From NCBI RefSeq assembly GCF_009729545.1, contig NZ_WFIY01000004.1, positions 222,001 through 286,000 of the forward strand: a DNA stretch of 64,000 nucleotides. Direction: 5' to 3'. Position 1 is the first letter of the stretch. Each line of letters opens with the position of its first letter. The DNA comes from Acidianus infernus. GTDB taxonomy: Archaea; Thermoproteota; Thermoprotei_A; Sulfolobales; Sulfolobaceae. A model generated the notes under the pieces. That model searched no databases. It worked only from the letters and a program-made list of their open reading frames with translations, and was not told where the DNA came from. Of this stretch, positions 8,591 through 18,547 are shown piece by piece. A program made the position numbers and the translations under genes.

Positions 8591-9865
8591 ATGGCAATAG
8601 AGAGGGAAGAAATTCTTCCCAAATATTGGTATAATATAATACCAGATCTTCCCAAACCACTTCCACCTCCAAGAGATCCTCCAGATGCAGAATTTTCTAG
8701 AATAGACCTATTAAGGAAGATAATGCCAAAGGAAGTTTTAAGGCAACAGTTTACTGTGGAAAGATTTATAAAAATTCCAGAAGAGGTAAGGGAAGCGTAC
8801 CTTAATATAGGCAGACCAACTCCATTAATGAGGGCAAAAAGACTTGAAGAAATGCTAAATACGCCTGCAAAAATTTACTTTAAGTTTGAAGGTGCTACTC
8901 CAACAGGTTCACATAAGATAAACACTGCTTTACCTCAAGCATATTTCGCTAAAGCAGAAGGAGTTAATCACGTAGTTACAGAGACTGGAGCTGGGCAGTG
9001 GGGTACAGCAGTAGCTTTGGCGGCAAGGATGTACAACATGGAATCTACAATTTTCATGGTCAAAGTAAGTTATGAACAAAAGCCTCAGAGAAGAACTATA
9101 ATGGAACTATATGGAGGAAAAGTTTACGCAAGCCCTACAAACTTAACGGAATATGGAAAGAAAGTTTTGGCTGAAAATCCTTCTCATCCAGGATCTTTAG
9201 GAGTAGCAATGAGCGAGGCAATAGAATATGCCTTGACTAATAATTACAGATATCTAGTAGGTAGCGTGTTAGATGTAGCAATACTTCACCAGAGCGTTAT
9301 AGGTCAAGAAGCAATGAAACAGTTGGACATTCTAGGAGAGGAGCCAGATATCTTAATAGGATGTGTAGGAGGAGGAAGCAATTTCGGCGGTTTCGCATTT
9401 CCTTTCTTAGGAGCTAAAAGAGGAGAAAAATTCATTGCAGTGGGTTCTTACGAAATACCTAAGTTTAGTCAAGGAGATTATATGTACGATTTTCCTGACA
9501 GTGCGGGTTTATTGCCGATGGTAAAAATGATAACTTTAGGTAAGGATTATGTGCCACCCCCAATATATGCAGGAGGTCTTAGGTATCATGGTGCAGCACC
9601 GTCTTTAAGTTTACTCATAAAAGAAGGGATAGTCGAATGGAGAGAATATAGTGAACCAGAGATATTTGAAGCTGCAAGACTATTTGCCGAAGCTCAGGGA
9701 ATAGTTCCAGCTCCTGAATCAGCGCATGCAATAAAAGCTGTTATAGATGAGGCATTAAAAGCTAAGAAGAATCACGAGAGAAAGGTTATCGTATTCAATT
9801 TAAGCGGTCATGGATTATTGGATTTGCCAAACTATGAGTCAATGATGAAAAGGTTGTTAAAATGA
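8591..9865 (+). CDS. trpB: Tryptophan synthase beta chain, TrpB2 type
   Basis: A 424-residue PLP enzyme that joins indole and serine to form tryptophan. The PLP lysine is Lys109 in GSHKINTAL, and the phosphate loop is CVGGGSNFGG. The N-terminal extension with RDPPDAEFSRIDLLRKIMP and the overall length place it in the TrpB2 group rather than TrpB1. Sulfolobus species carry one TrpB2 inside and one outside the trp operon; this is the operon copy, next to trpA, and therefore the likely partner of TrpA. The stop overlaps the trpA start (ATGA), and it is the first gene of a seven-gene operon. Confidence 0.95.
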   Translation: MAIEREEILPKYWYNIIPDLPKPLPPPRDPPDAEFSRIDLLRKIMPKEVLRQQFTVERFIKIPEEVREAYLNIGRPTPLMRAKRLEEMLNTPAKIYFKFEGATPTGSHKINTALPQAYFAKAEGVNHVVTETGAGQWGTAVALAARMYNMESTIFMVKVSYEQKPQRRTIMELYGGKVYASPTNLTEYGKKVLAENPSHPGSLGVAMSEAIEYALTNNYRYLVGSVLDVAILHQSVIGQEAMKQLDILGEEPDILIGCVGGGSNFGGFAFPFLGAKRGEKFIAVGSYEIPKFSQGDYMYDFPDSAGLLPMVKMITLGKDYVPPPIYAGGLRYHGAAPSLSLLIKEGIVEWREYSEPEIFEAARLFAEAQGIVPAPESAHAIKAVIDEALKAKKNHERKVIVFNLSGHGLLDLPNYESMMKRLLK

Positions 9866-10596
9866 GTAAGATGCTAGTTTCTTACGCAACATTAGGTTAT
9901 CCTAAAGAGAATGAATACTTAGAATTTATCGACGGATGCGTCAAGGGGGGTTCGGATATTTTGGAAATTGGTGTTCCGCCAAAGTATGCTAAATACGACG
10001 GTCCAGTTATAAGAAGAAGTTATAAGCAGGTATCAAGCTGGTTAAAAGATATTTGGCCATTATTAAAAGAGACTAGAGATAGAGTAAAGATTCCCATAAT
10101 TATTTTAACATATCTTGAAGATTGGTTACCAGTACTTGATGATTTTCTCTCTAATTTGGCTAAGATAGGCATAGATGGCATACTATTTCCAGATTTAATA
10201 ATAGACTATGTAGATGATTACGAGAAGTACGTTAAGAAAATTAAGGATCATGGCTTGAAAGCTGTAATTTTTACTGCTCCTTCAGTCCCAGATCCTATGA
10301 TACAAAGAGTCTCTAAAATTTCTGATATTTTCTTATATTATGGAGTAAGACCTACTACCGGAGTTCCTATTCCAGTGAGTGTTGACTCATTAATTACAAG
10401 AATTAGAATATTGGTAGATAATAAGCTAGTAGTAGGTTTTGGATTGTCAGATGTAGAGGACATGAGAAAGGCGTTAAGAGCTGGAGCCGATGGCATAGCT
10501 ATAGGTACAGCATATATAGAAGCTATAGAGAAAGGTGGAGTCCAAGAGGCAATAAATTTAGTAAAATATTTTAGAGGCGTTTTAAATGAATTTTAA
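9862..10596 (+). CDS. trpA: Tryptophan synthase alpha chain
   Basis: A 244-residue TIM-barrel lyase that releases indole from indole-3-glycerol phosphate and passes it to TrpB. Near the N-terminus LEIGVPP contains the catalytic-type Glu that follows the conserved DILE segment, and GILFPDL in mid-barrel corresponds to the DL motif of the family. The C-terminal phosphate loops read VGFGLSD and ADGIAIGTAY. It is shorter than bacterial TrpA (about 268 residues), as is usual in Sulfolobales. It overlaps trpB by 4 nt and trpD by 11 nt. Confidence 0.94.
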   Translation: MSKMLVSYATLGYPKENEYLEFIDGCVKGGSDILEIGVPPKYAKYDGPVIRRSYKQVSSWLKDIWPLLKETRDRVKIPIIILTYLEDWLPVLDDFLSNLAKIGIDGILFPDLIIDYVDDYEKYVKKIKDHGLKAVIFTAPSVPDPMIQRVSKISDIFLYYGVRPTTGVPIPVSVDSLITRIRILVDNKLVVGFGLSDVEDMRKALRAGADGIAIGTAYIEAIEKGGVQEAINLVKYFRGVLNEF

Positions 10597-11626
10597 AGAG
10601 ATTCTAGAAAAAATAACTGATAGGCAAGATCTAAGCATAAACGAAGCGGAATTGATTGCAAACTCAATAATGAAAGGCGAAATTCCAGAATTAGTTTCAG
10701 CGGCAATTCTATCATCCCTTAAAACTAAGGGCGAAGCTTCTGAAGAGATAATAGGCTTTGTAAGATCAATGAGAGCTAATGCAGTAAAAGTTAATTTAGG
10801 TGACGTAATTGACACTGCGGGCACTGGAGGAGATGGCTTAGGGACTATTAATGTAAGTACTGCTACTGCAATTGTTATAAGTCAAGTTTGTAAGGTAGCA
10901 AAGCATGGCAATAGGGCTGCTAGTAGTAAGAGTGGCAGTGCAGATTTCTTAGAAACTATTGGTTATAATATATACGTAACTCCAGAAAAAGCCAAAGAAC
11001 TAATTTCTAAGGATAATTTTGTGTTTCTATTCGCACAGCTTTATCATCCAGCAATGAAGAACGTGGCAACTGTAAGAAAAACTCTTGGAATTAGGACTAT
11101 ATTCAATTTTCTAGGTCCGTTAACTAACCCTGCTATGGCTAAAAAGCAAGTTATGGGAATATTCTCAAAGAAATTTATGGATAAAATAGCTACAGCCGCA
11201 CTTTCTCTTTCTTACGATAAGCTTTTAATAATTCATGGAGAGCCTGGAATGGATGAAGTAAGTCCTTTGGGTGTTACTACAATATATGAGGTTAAAAGCA
11301 ATAAGATTGATAAATACGAATTTAACTTTACAGAGATTATAAAATATAAACCAAAAATATCAGAGTTATTAGCTAATGATAGTAGAGAGTCAGTAATCAA
11401 AGTTTTAAGAGCCTTTGCCGGGAAAGACAAAGCCGTAGAGGAGTTCATAAAGGTAAATTCTGCAGTGGCTTTATATTCATGCGGTCACGTTAAGGACTTT
11501 AAAGATGGTTACGAATATTCTTCGCAACTAATTTCTACATCATTAAATAAACTAACAGACATAATTTCACATAATGGTAATTTAAATATATTTAAGAATT
11601 TTATGGCGATGATAAGTGGTAACTAA
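10586..11626 (+). CDS. trpD: Anthranilate phosphoribosyltransferase
   Basis: A 346-residue enzyme that transfers phosphoribose from PRPP to anthranilate. The PRPP/Mg loop DTAGTGGDGLGTINVS near residue 75 is diagnostic, and KHGNRAASSKSGSADFLE follows. Its length equals that of the crystallised Sulfolobus enzyme as I remember it. The start overlaps trpA by 11 nt and the end overlaps trpF by 11 nt, indicating strong translational coupling. Confidence 0.96.
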   Translation: MNFKEILEKITDRQDLSINEAELIANSIMKGEIPELVSAAILSSLKTKGEASEEIIGFVRSMRANAVKVNLGDVIDTAGTGGDGLGTINVSTATAIVISQVCKVAKHGNRAASSKSGSADFLETIGYNIYVTPEKAKELISKDNFVFLFAQLYHPAMKNVATVRKTLGIRTIFNFLGPLTNPAMAKKQVMGIFSKKFMDKIATAALSLSYDKLLIIHGEPGMDEVSPLGVTTIYEVKSNKIDKYEFNFTEIIKYKPKISELLANDSRESVIKVLRAFAGKDKAVEEFIKVNSAVALYSCGHVKDFKDGYEYSSQLISTSLNKLTDIISHNGNLNIFKNFMAMISGN

Positions 11627-12206
11627 ATTAAAAATTTGTGGAATATCTACGATCAGTGACATCTTAGAGCTATCTAAGATGAATATAGATTATCTTGGGG
11701 TTGTTACTGACATTATAAGTAAAAGATATGTAAAAGACGAGTTCATTGGCTTTGTCAAGAAAATTTCAGAGAAGCCTATTGTTTCTGTTAAGGTAAATGG
11801 AAAAATTTCTGAATTAATTGAAAAAGCGAAATATGCTGACTTATTACAGATACATAGAGTTCTAAGCGATTCTGAGCTAGAAGAGTTAAACTCGTATGAT
11901 AAGAGGATCATATTATATGTTCCTGCCAGTGAAAAGTATTTAGCATATTTAGATAAGGCGATTCGTTATTCAGACATGATATTATTAGATTCCCCTAGGA
12001 AAGGAGTTCAGATAGATCTAAATTTTGCTAGAAAAATAGCAAAAGAATATGATGTAGGTATTGGAGGTGGAATAAATATAAATAATATTGATAAAGTGAT
12101 AGAAATTAACCCAAAGTGGATAGATATTTCGAGTGGAGTTGAAATATATCCTGGAAAGAAAGATATGCAGAAAGTAATGGAAATAGTGAGGCGTGTTAAA
12201 GTATGA
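11616..12206 (+). CDS. trpF: Phosphoribosylanthranilate isomerase
   Basis: A 196-residue TIM-barrel enzyme for the Amadori step of tryptophan synthesis. The N-terminal KLKICGI carries the catalytic Cys, and the phosphate-binding end reads GIGGGININN followed by WIDISSGVE. The start is GTG at 11616, inside the trpD end. It is somewhat divergent from bacterial TrpF but sits between trpD and trpE, which settles the call. The stop overlaps the trpE start (ATGA). Confidence 0.92.
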   Translation: MVTKLKICGISTISDILELSKMNIDYLGVVTDIISKRYVKDEFIGFVKKISEKPIVSVKVNGKISELIEKAKYADLLQIHRVLSDSELEELNSYDKRIILYVPASEKYLAYLDKAIRYSDMILLDSPRKGVQIDLNFARKIAKEYDVGIGGGININNIDKVIEINPKWIDISSGVEIYPGKKDMQKVMEIVRRVKV

Positions 12207-13459
12207 ATGTATATCCTATAACTTCCTTTGCTCAACCATATGAGGTTTTCAAATGTGTAAGAGCAAATGAAGATTTTGCTGCTCTTTTAGAGAGCGTTAG
12301 TGGTCCTCAAAATAAAGCAAGATACAGTATAATAGCATGGGGTAAGAAAGATTATTTGAGCTCTGAGTATTCAGAAGATATTGCAGATAAGCTTTATTCA
12401 ATTTCAACATATGGGGGTTTTTCAATTCCAGAATTTAATGCGTATATCGGTTATGTGTCTTATGACGCTGTTAGGAACTGGGAAACTGTTAAAGATATTA
12501 AACCAGTAGCAGAATCGTGGCCTAACGGAGAATTCTTCTTGCCTGAAAATGTTATAATATATGATCATAATAGTGCGAAAGTCTATGTCAATGGAGATAT
12601 ACCTGAAATTTCTAGCTGTGGAGAAATAGGTAATATAAAATTCTCAAGTTACGACCAATCTATGAACAAAAATGAATTTGAGGACGCTGTAAATGAAATC
12701 TTAGAGTATATTAGAAACGGCTACGCTTTTCAAGTAGTCCTTTCTAGGTTTTACAGATTTACATTTAACGGTGACTTGATGAGATTCTACTATAATCTTA
12801 GGAAAATTAATCCATCTCCTTATATGTTTTACCTTAAATTTAAGGAGAGAGAACTTATAGGCTCTAGTCCAGAGTTACTTTTTTCCGTTCAAAACGGTAT
12901 TGTAGAATCTTATCCTATAGCTGGTACTAGACCTAGGGGTAACACTCCAGAAGAAGATTTTGAACTAGAGCAAGAACTTCTTTCTTCTGAAAAAGAAAGA
13001 GCCGAACACTTAATGCTAGTAGATTTAGCTAGAAATGATATAGGTAGAGTTTGTTATCCTGGTACAGTGAAGGTTCCAGATTTTATGTATATAGAGAAAT
13101 ATAGTCATGTGCAACATATAGTAAGTAGAGTAATAGGTACTTTAAAAAAGGGATTTACTCCAGTTGACGTGCTAAAATCTACATTTCCTGCAGGTACAGT
13201 AAGCGGTGCTCCTAAACCTATGGCTATGAATATTATAGAAACTTTAGAGCCGTTCAAGAGAGGTCCTTATGCAGGTGCAGTAGGTTTTATATCTAAAGAT
13301 TCTGCAGAATTTGCGATTTCTATTAGATCAGCATTCGTTAATAAGGATATATTTAGAATACAGGCTGGAGCCGGCATAGTATATGATTCTATTCCAGAAA
13401 TGGAGTATTTTGAAACTGAGCATAAAATGAGGGCATTAAAAGTAGCTATGGGTGTTTAA
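12203..13459 (+). CDS. trpE: Anthranilate synthase component I
   Basis: A 418-residue chorismate-utilising enzyme; with TrpG it makes anthranilate. Conserved chorismate-site motifs are present: IAGTRPRG, DLARNDIGRV, then TFPAGTVSGAPKPMAM and FRIQAGAGIVYDS. It is shorter than bacterial TrpE (about 500 residues), in line with the Sulfolobus form. Feedback inhibition by tryptophan is known for the family, but I cannot verify the binding site by eye. It is coupled to trpF (4-nt overlap). Confidence 0.95.
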   Translation: MNVYPITSFAQPYEVFKCVRANEDFAALLESVSGPQNKARYSIIAWGKKDYLSSEYSEDIADKLYSISTYGGFSIPEFNAYIGYVSYDAVRNWETVKDIKPVAESWPNGEFFLPENVIIYDHNSAKVYVNGDIPEISSCGEIGNIKFSSYDQSMNKNEFEDAVNEILEYIRNGYAFQVVLSRFYRFTFNGDLMRFYYNLRKINPSPYMFYLKFKERELIGSSPELLFSVQNGIVESYPIAGTRPRGNTPEEDFELEQELLSSEKERAEHLMLVDLARNDIGRVCYPGTVKVPDFMYIEKYSHVQHIVSRVIGTLKKGFTPVDVLKSTFPAGTVSGAPKPMAMNIIETLEPFKRGPYAGAVGFISKDSAEFAISIRSAFVNKDIFRIQAGAGIVYDSIPEMEYFETEHKMRALKVAMGV

Positions 13460-13460
13460 A

Positions 13461-14042
13461 ATGGACATTACTTTGATAATTGATAACTATGATAGTTTTG
13501 TTTATAATATCGCACAAGCTGTAGGCGAATTAGGAAGTTATCCTATAGTTATAAGAAATGACGAGATTACTGTTAAAGGAATAGAAAGGATAAATCCAGA
13601 TAGAATAATAATATCTCCTGGTCCTGGCTCACCAGATAAAAAGGAGGATATTGGGATCGTAATAGATGTTATAAAGCAATTAGGAAAAAGAATTCCAATT
13701 CTAGGTATATGTTTAGGTCATCAAGCAATTGGCTATGCATTCAATGCTAAGATAAGGAAAGCTAAGGTAGTTTTCCACGGTAAATTAAGTACGATAATTC
13801 AAAATTCTTCTGCAGTGATTTATGAAGGATTGCCGAATGAATTCAAGGCTACTAGATATCATAGCCTTGTGATAGATGACGTAAAACCGCCTTTAATTAT
13901 TGATGCATATTCTAAAGAAGATAATGAAATTATGGGAGTCCACCATGAAGAGTACAAGATCTTCGGAGTTCAATTTCATCCTGAAAGCATAGGCACGCAA
14001 GTAGGGCAAAAGATATTTTATAATTTCCTAAATAGGGTATGA
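13461..14042 (+). CDS. trpG: Anthranilate synthase component II (glutamine amidotransferase)
   Basis: A 193-residue class I amidotransferase that supplies ammonia to TrpE. The triad is visible: Cys84 in GICLGHQ, and His173 with Glu175 in QFHPES. I chose the ATG at 13461 because GGTG at 13451-13454 lies 6 nt before it. The GTG at 13452, three codons earlier and inside that motif, is the alternative. It begins 1 nt after the trpE stop and overlaps trpC by 4 nt. Confidence 0.94.
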   Translation: MDITLIIDNYDSFVYNIAQAVGELGSYPIVIRNDEITVKGIERINPDRIIISPGPGSPDKKEDIGIVIDVIKQLGKRIPILGICLGHQAIGYAFNAKIRKAKVVFHGKLSTIIQNSSAVIYEGLPNEFKATRYHSLVIDDVKPPLIIDAYSKEDNEIMGVHHEEYKIFGVQFHPESIGTQVGQKIFYNFLNRV

Positions 14043-14791
14043 TAATGGTTAGATTTCTAACTGGCTGGTTAAAAGATGTAGTTAATAATGCATATAACAG
14101 ACCTTATGTTCATAAAATTAGAGATAAGCCTATTTACTCATTAATAGAAGCAATAAGAAAGGCGAAAGAGGAAAATAAGAATCCTATCATAGCTGAATAT
14201 AAAAGAGCCTCTCCTTCTGGATTTTCTGCAGATAGAGATCCTATAGAATATGCAAAAGAAATGGAAAGCTCTGGTGCTGTAGGAATTAGTGTGCTAACTG
14301 AAGATAAGTTTTTTTCTGGTTCATATGATTATTTATTTGCAATATCTCATAATGTTAAAATTCCAGTTTTGATGAAAGATTTTATAGTTAGTGAAAGGCA
14401 AATAGATAACGCATACAATTTAGGTGCGGATAGCATTTTGCTTATAGTTAGAATTTTAACTGAGAGAGAGCTTGAAAGCTTAATATTGTACGCAAGGTCT
14501 TACAGACTGGAGCCTTTAGTGGAAATTTTTGATGAGAAAGAGCTGGAGATTGCGTTAAATGCTGGTGCAAAAATTATTGGTGTTAATTCTAGGGATTTGC
14601 TTACATTTGCAATTGGTCAAGAAAGGGTGAAAAGAGTTTTACAAAAAATTCCATCAAATATTATAAGAGTAGCCGAAAGTGGTATAACTTCTAGGGAACA
14701 AATAGAAGAGCTAAAAAAATACGGTGCAGACGCTTTTCTAATAGGAAGTTCCCTAATGAAGGAACCAAGTAAAATTAAAGAATTAATTTAG
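14039..14791 (+). CDS. trpC: Indole-3-glycerol phosphate synthase
   Basis: A 250-residue TIM barrel that closes the indole ring. All catalytic positions known from the Sulfolobus enzyme can be placed: Glu53 and Lys55 in IAEYKRASP, Lys113 in PVLMKDF, Glu162 in LVEIFDE, Asn183 in GVNSRDL, and Glu213-Ser214 in VAESG. The numbering is two higher than in the Sulfolobus enzyme, which suggests the third codon (ATG 14045) may be the real start. It is the last trp gene; the aminotransferase follows after 13 nt. Confidence 0.96.
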   Translation: MIMVRFLTGWLKDVVNNAYNRPYVHKIRDKPIYSLIEAIRKAKEENKNPIIAEYKRASPSGFSADRDPIEYAKEMESSGAVGISVLTEDKFFSGSYDYLFAISHNVKIPVLMKDFIVSERQIDNAYNLGADSILLIVRILTERELESLILYARSYRLEPLVEIFDEKELEIALNAGAKIIGVNSRDLLTFAIGQERVKRVLQKIPSNIIRVAESGITSREQIEELKKYGADAFLIGSSLMKEPSKIKELI

Positions 14792-14804
14792 ACTATTATT
14801 CACA

Positions 14805-16001
14805 ATGAGTTTTTCACAAGCTATAGGCAATTTGACAGGAGAATCAACTTTACTTTACCAAGAAATAGCTAGAAGAGTCGAGAAGGAAAAGGGTATAAAG
14901 ACGATTAATTTTGGAATTGGACAGCCAGATGTGGTGACGTTCAAAAGGATAAGGGAAGAGGCTAAGAAGGCGCTAGATGAAGGGTATACGGGCTATACAC
15001 CAGCAAAAGGAATTGATGAGTTAAGGCAAAAAATTGCGGACTTTTTATCGCAAAAATATGGAGATATAATTAAAAAAGACGAGGTAATCATAACCCCTGG
15101 GGCTAAGACTGCCCTATTTCTAGCCTTTTTGCTTTATATCAATCCCGGAGACGAAGTTATACTCTTTGACCCAGCATTTTACTCTTACGCTGAAGTAGTA
15201 AAATTACTCGGCGGTAAACCAGTTTATGTTAACATTAATTTTAACAAGGAAAAAGGATTTTATATAGATATTGATGATTTAAATTCAAAAATTACGGTAA
15301 AGACAAAAATGATAGTGCTAAATAATCCTCATAACCCTACTGGAATGGTCTTTGAACCTAAACAAATTATTGAAATTCAAGAAATTGCTAAAGAGAGAAA
15401 GATTATACTATTGTCAGACGAAATTTATGATTATTTTATCTATGAAGGTGAAATGAGGAGTGTTTTACAAGACTCTGGTTGGAGAGATTACGTCATTTAT
15501 ATTAACGGTTTTAGTAAAACATTTTCAATGACAGGATGGCGTTTAGGTTATGTTGTAGCTAAGAAAGAGATTATTGATAAAATGGGTATATTAGCAGCTA
15601 ATATTTATACGTGTCCTACAAGTTTTGCTCAAAAAGGAGCTCTGGCAGCTTTTGATTCTTTTGATGAAGTAAAAGAAATGATAAAATTATTTAAGAAGAG
15701 AAGAGACGTAATGTTCTCTGAGCTTTCTAAAATAAAGAGTATAGAAGTATATAAGTCCCCGGGGGCGTTTTATATATTTCCCAATATGGAAGAAGTAGTA
15801 AAGAAAGTAGGCAGTTCTAAGGAATTAGCCATAAAATTAATAGAAGAGGCCGGCGTAATAACGATACCTGGAGAAGTTTTTCCATTAAATGTTGGTAAAA
15901 ATTTCTTAAGGTTCAGCTTTGCAATAGATGAAGATAAAATTAAAGAAGGTGTTAAAAGAATTAAAGATGTGATAGAAAAAATTGTTGATGAGAAGAGCTA
16001 G
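14805..16001 (+). CDS. Aspartate-type aminotransferase (fold type I)
   Basis: A 398-residue PLP aminotransferase of class I. Motifs: NPHNPTGMVF (Asn contacts PLP), LSDEIYDYF, the PLP lysine in NGFSKTFSMTGWRLGY, and the C-terminal carboxylate-binding Arg in FLRFSFA. It follows the trp operon by 13 nt on the same strand and may be co-transcribed, so it could act on aromatic amino acids as well as aspartate. Substrate cannot be decided from sequence alone. It is convergent with valS. Confidence 0.9.
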   Translation: MSFSQAIGNLTGESTLLYQEIARRVEKEKGIKTINFGIGQPDVVTFKRIREEAKKALDEGYTGYTPAKGIDELRQKIADFLSQKYGDIIKKDEVIITPGAKTALFLAFLLYINPGDEVILFDPAFYSYAEVVKLLGGKPVYVNINFNKEKGFYIDIDDLNSKITVKTKMIVLNNPHNPTGMVFEPKQIIEIQEIAKERKIILLSDEIYDYFIYEGEMRSVLQDSGWRDYVIYINGFSKTFSMTGWRLGYVVAKKEIIDKMGILAANIYTCPTSFAQKGALAAFDSFDEVKEMIKLFKKRRDVMFSELSKIKSIEVYKSPGAFYIFPNMEEVVKKVGSSKELAIKLIEEAGVITIPGEVFPLNVGKNFLRFSFAIDEDKIKEGVKRIKDVIEKIVDEKS

Positions 16002-16014
16002 AGCGATCAGTGAG

Positions 16015-18465
16015 CTAAACTCCCATGGGCTGATTTTCAGCTTTTTCAATTATAACTTCTTCTCTATCCTGTGATGGTATATACTCTAATGAGTTTATTT
16101 TAAGCGTAATTTTTACATCATTTTCTACTTTCTTAATACTCTCTATCATATCATTGCTGGCGTAGAGCTTTACGTTTACTGGAGTTACTATTGACATTTT
16201 ATTCTTAATCTTTGAAGTTCTCACCATAGAGTTGAATTTCTTTACATAATCACCTATTTTTTCTGCTTCTTTATCTTCCTCTATATCATCAACATTAGGT
16301 AATTCTTCTAATAATACACTTATTTTGTCTCCAAATAATCTTGAATAAATTTCTTCTGTTATATGCGGAACTATTGGGTGTAGAATTATTATTATATCCT
16401 TTAATATTCTCCTTAGCGTGTATAGAGCTGATTGATCCTCGTTAAAGAGTCTATATTTTATAAGTTCCAGATACTCATCTGCTACGGTTTCCCAGAAATA
16501 GTTATAAAGCTCGTCAATTATGATGTAAAAGTCATAAGAGTTATAAGCCTCAATTGCTTTCTTGACAAACTTCTTATGCTTTATTAATATCCATTTATCT
16601 AAAATATGAAGATCGTTAGGCTTAGTTATATCTTTTCCGTGAATAAATGGATAAGAAAGCCTACTAGCGTTCCATAATTTTTGTAATAATAACTTTTTGC
16701 CTCTTACATTATCCCATTTGAATGGGAAGTCCTCTCCTATTGAAGCATCAAGTAAAGTCATTCTTATTGCGTCTGCTCCAAACTCATTTACTCTTTCTAA
16801 AGGTGAAACTACATTACCCTTACTTTTACTCATTCTACTTCCGTCGGGTCCTAATACTTGACCATTTATGAGAACTTGCTTGAATGGTACATTGCCAGTG
16901 AGCATTAGTGTCCTAAAGAACGTATAGAATAACCATGTCCTAATTATATCTGTACCTTGAAGTCTTAGTGATGCCGGGAAAGCCTTGGCAAATCTTTCCT
17001 TATTAGTATAAAATCCTGATAAGTATATCACTGTGACGCTAGAATCTATCCAAACATCTGCAACGTCAGTTACTGGTTTTAATGGCAATCCGCAATAAGG
17101 GCATTTTTCAAACGGCGGTTTAGTTTTTGTTGGATCTACTGGTAAATCTTCTTCTTTAGCCGGAATTAAGTGGTTATTATCGCAATACCAGAAGGGTAAT
17201 GGAGTACCGTAAACCCTTTGCCTACTTATGTTCCAATCCCATTCTAAACTCTTTATCCATTCTTCTAAATAATAGGACATCCTAGAGGGCTTAAATTGCA
17301 TCTTTTTGTATTCTTCAAGTAGTTTATCTTTGAATTTTAATACATCTATATAAATTTGCTTTTTAGTTAAAAATTCTATAGGAGACAAGCAATCACTTCT
17401 TTCAGTGTGAGAAAGTACATTGTGCTTAATTTTTTCTATCTTTCTTACGTATCCTTTCTCCTTTAATATTTCAATCATTTTTTGCTTAGCTTGTGCAACT
17501 GTTAGTCCATCAAGTATTCCAGTTCCTTTTATTCTACCTTTATTATCAATAATTTCAGTTGATGGCAAATCGTATTTAAGTTTCCATTTTATATCTTGCG
17601 GATCGCCATAAGTACTTACCATCACGGCTCCAGTGCCAAAGTCTTTCTCTACTGCTTCGTCTGCTATTATTTTAACTTCTTTATTAAATATTGGAACTAT
17701 TGCTGTCTTTCCTATAAGATCCTTATATCTTTCATCTGTTGGATTTACTACAACTGCTTGAGTAGCCGCAAGTAGTTCTGGCCTGGTAGTTGCTATTACT
17801 ATTTCTCCTCCATCTTTTAGCGGAAAGCTTATGTATACAAGAACTCCTTCTTTCTCTAGATATCCTACTTCACTTTGTGCTACTGCAGTTTCACATTTTG
17901 GACACCAATATACTGGTCCTTCCTTAATTTTTACTATTCCCATTTTATACATATCAATCAAACTTTTCTGTATAACTTTTCTATATTCAGGAGAATAGGT
18001 TTTGTATTCAAAGTCTTCCCAGTCTGGCCTATAGCCTAACCTTATCATTGCTGTTTTCATTCTATTTATCATTTCGTTAGTCCATTCTATACATTTTTGT
18101 AAAAATAATTCTCTATTTTCTTTAGGTATACCTAGCTTATACTGAACTTTTAATTCAGTAGGCAAACCTTGAGTATCCCACCCTTGTGGAATTAGAACGT
18201 TATACCCTTGAAGCTTCTTAAACCTTGCAATTGCGTCAGCAATTGTCACCCAGTATGCATGTCCCATGTGTAGTTCTCCACTAGTAAATGGTGGAGGCGT
18301 ATCTATGTAGAAAACTGGTTTGTTACTTTTCTCATCAAAACGAAATACCTTTTCCCAATATTCCTTACTTAACCAAAGATTTTCCCACTTAGGCTCAATT
18401 TCTGCAGGGTTATAATGCTTTGGCCATTCTTCCATTTTCTTTGTTACATACTCCTGACTTAACAA
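16015..18465 (-). CDS. valS: Valyl-tRNA synthetase
   Basis: An 816-residue class I synthetase. The ATP motifs are PPPFTSGELHMGHAYW (HIGH form HMGH) and the KMSKS form RMSKSKGN. A CxxC zinc site (WCPKCETA) and a second one (CPYCGLPLKP) occur, and the CP1 editing domain lies between. Length is normal for the archaeal short ValS. The start is either TTG 18465 (used here) or ATG 18435. It is convergent with the aminotransferase gene, with 13 bp between the stops. Confidence 0.94.
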   Translation of the reverse strand: MLSQEYVTKKMEEWPKHYNPAEIEPKWENLWLSKEYWEKVFRFDEKSNKPVFYIDTPPPFTSGELHMGHAYWVTIADAIARFKKLQGYNVLIPQGWDTQGLPTELKVQYKLGIPKENRELFLQKCIEWTNEMINRMKTAMIRLGYRPDWEDFEYKTYSPEYRKVIQKSLIDMYKMGIVKIKEGPVYWCPKCETAVAQSEVGYLEKEGVLVYISFPLKDGGEIVIATTRPELLAATQAVVVNPTDERYKDLIGKTAIVPIFNKEVKIIADEAVEKDFGTGAVMVSTYGDPQDIKWKLKYDLPSTEIIDNKGRIKGTGILDGLTVAQAKQKMIEILKEKGYVRKIEKIKHNVLSHTERSDCLSPIEFLTKKQIYIDVLKFKDKLLEEYKKMQFKPSRMSYYLEEWIKSLEWDWNISRQRVYGTPLPFWYCDNNHLIPAKEEDLPVDPTKTKPPFEKCPYCGLPLKPVTDVADVWIDSSVTVIYLSGFYTNKERFAKAFPASLRLQGTDIIRTWLFYTFFRTLMLTGNVPFKQVLINGQVLGPDGSRMSKSKGNVVSPLERVNEFGADAIRMTLLDASIGEDFPFKWDNVRGKKLLLQKLWNASRLSYPFIHGKDITKPNDLHILDKWILIKHKKFVKKAIEAYNSYDFYIIIDELYNYFWETVADEYLELIKYRLFNEDQSALYTLRRILKDIIIILHPIVPHITEEIYSRLFGDKISVLLEELPNVDDIEEDKEAEKIGDYVKKFNSMVRTSKIKNKMSIVTPVNVKLYASNDMIESIKKVENDVKITLKINSLEYIPSQDREEVIIEKAENQPMGV

Positions 18466-18547
18466 TAGCTGACCACCATCCGTTTATAAAACTTACAAAT
18501 GAGATACTTACAAAGCATATTTTATACTTTTCTTACATTCTAATTTT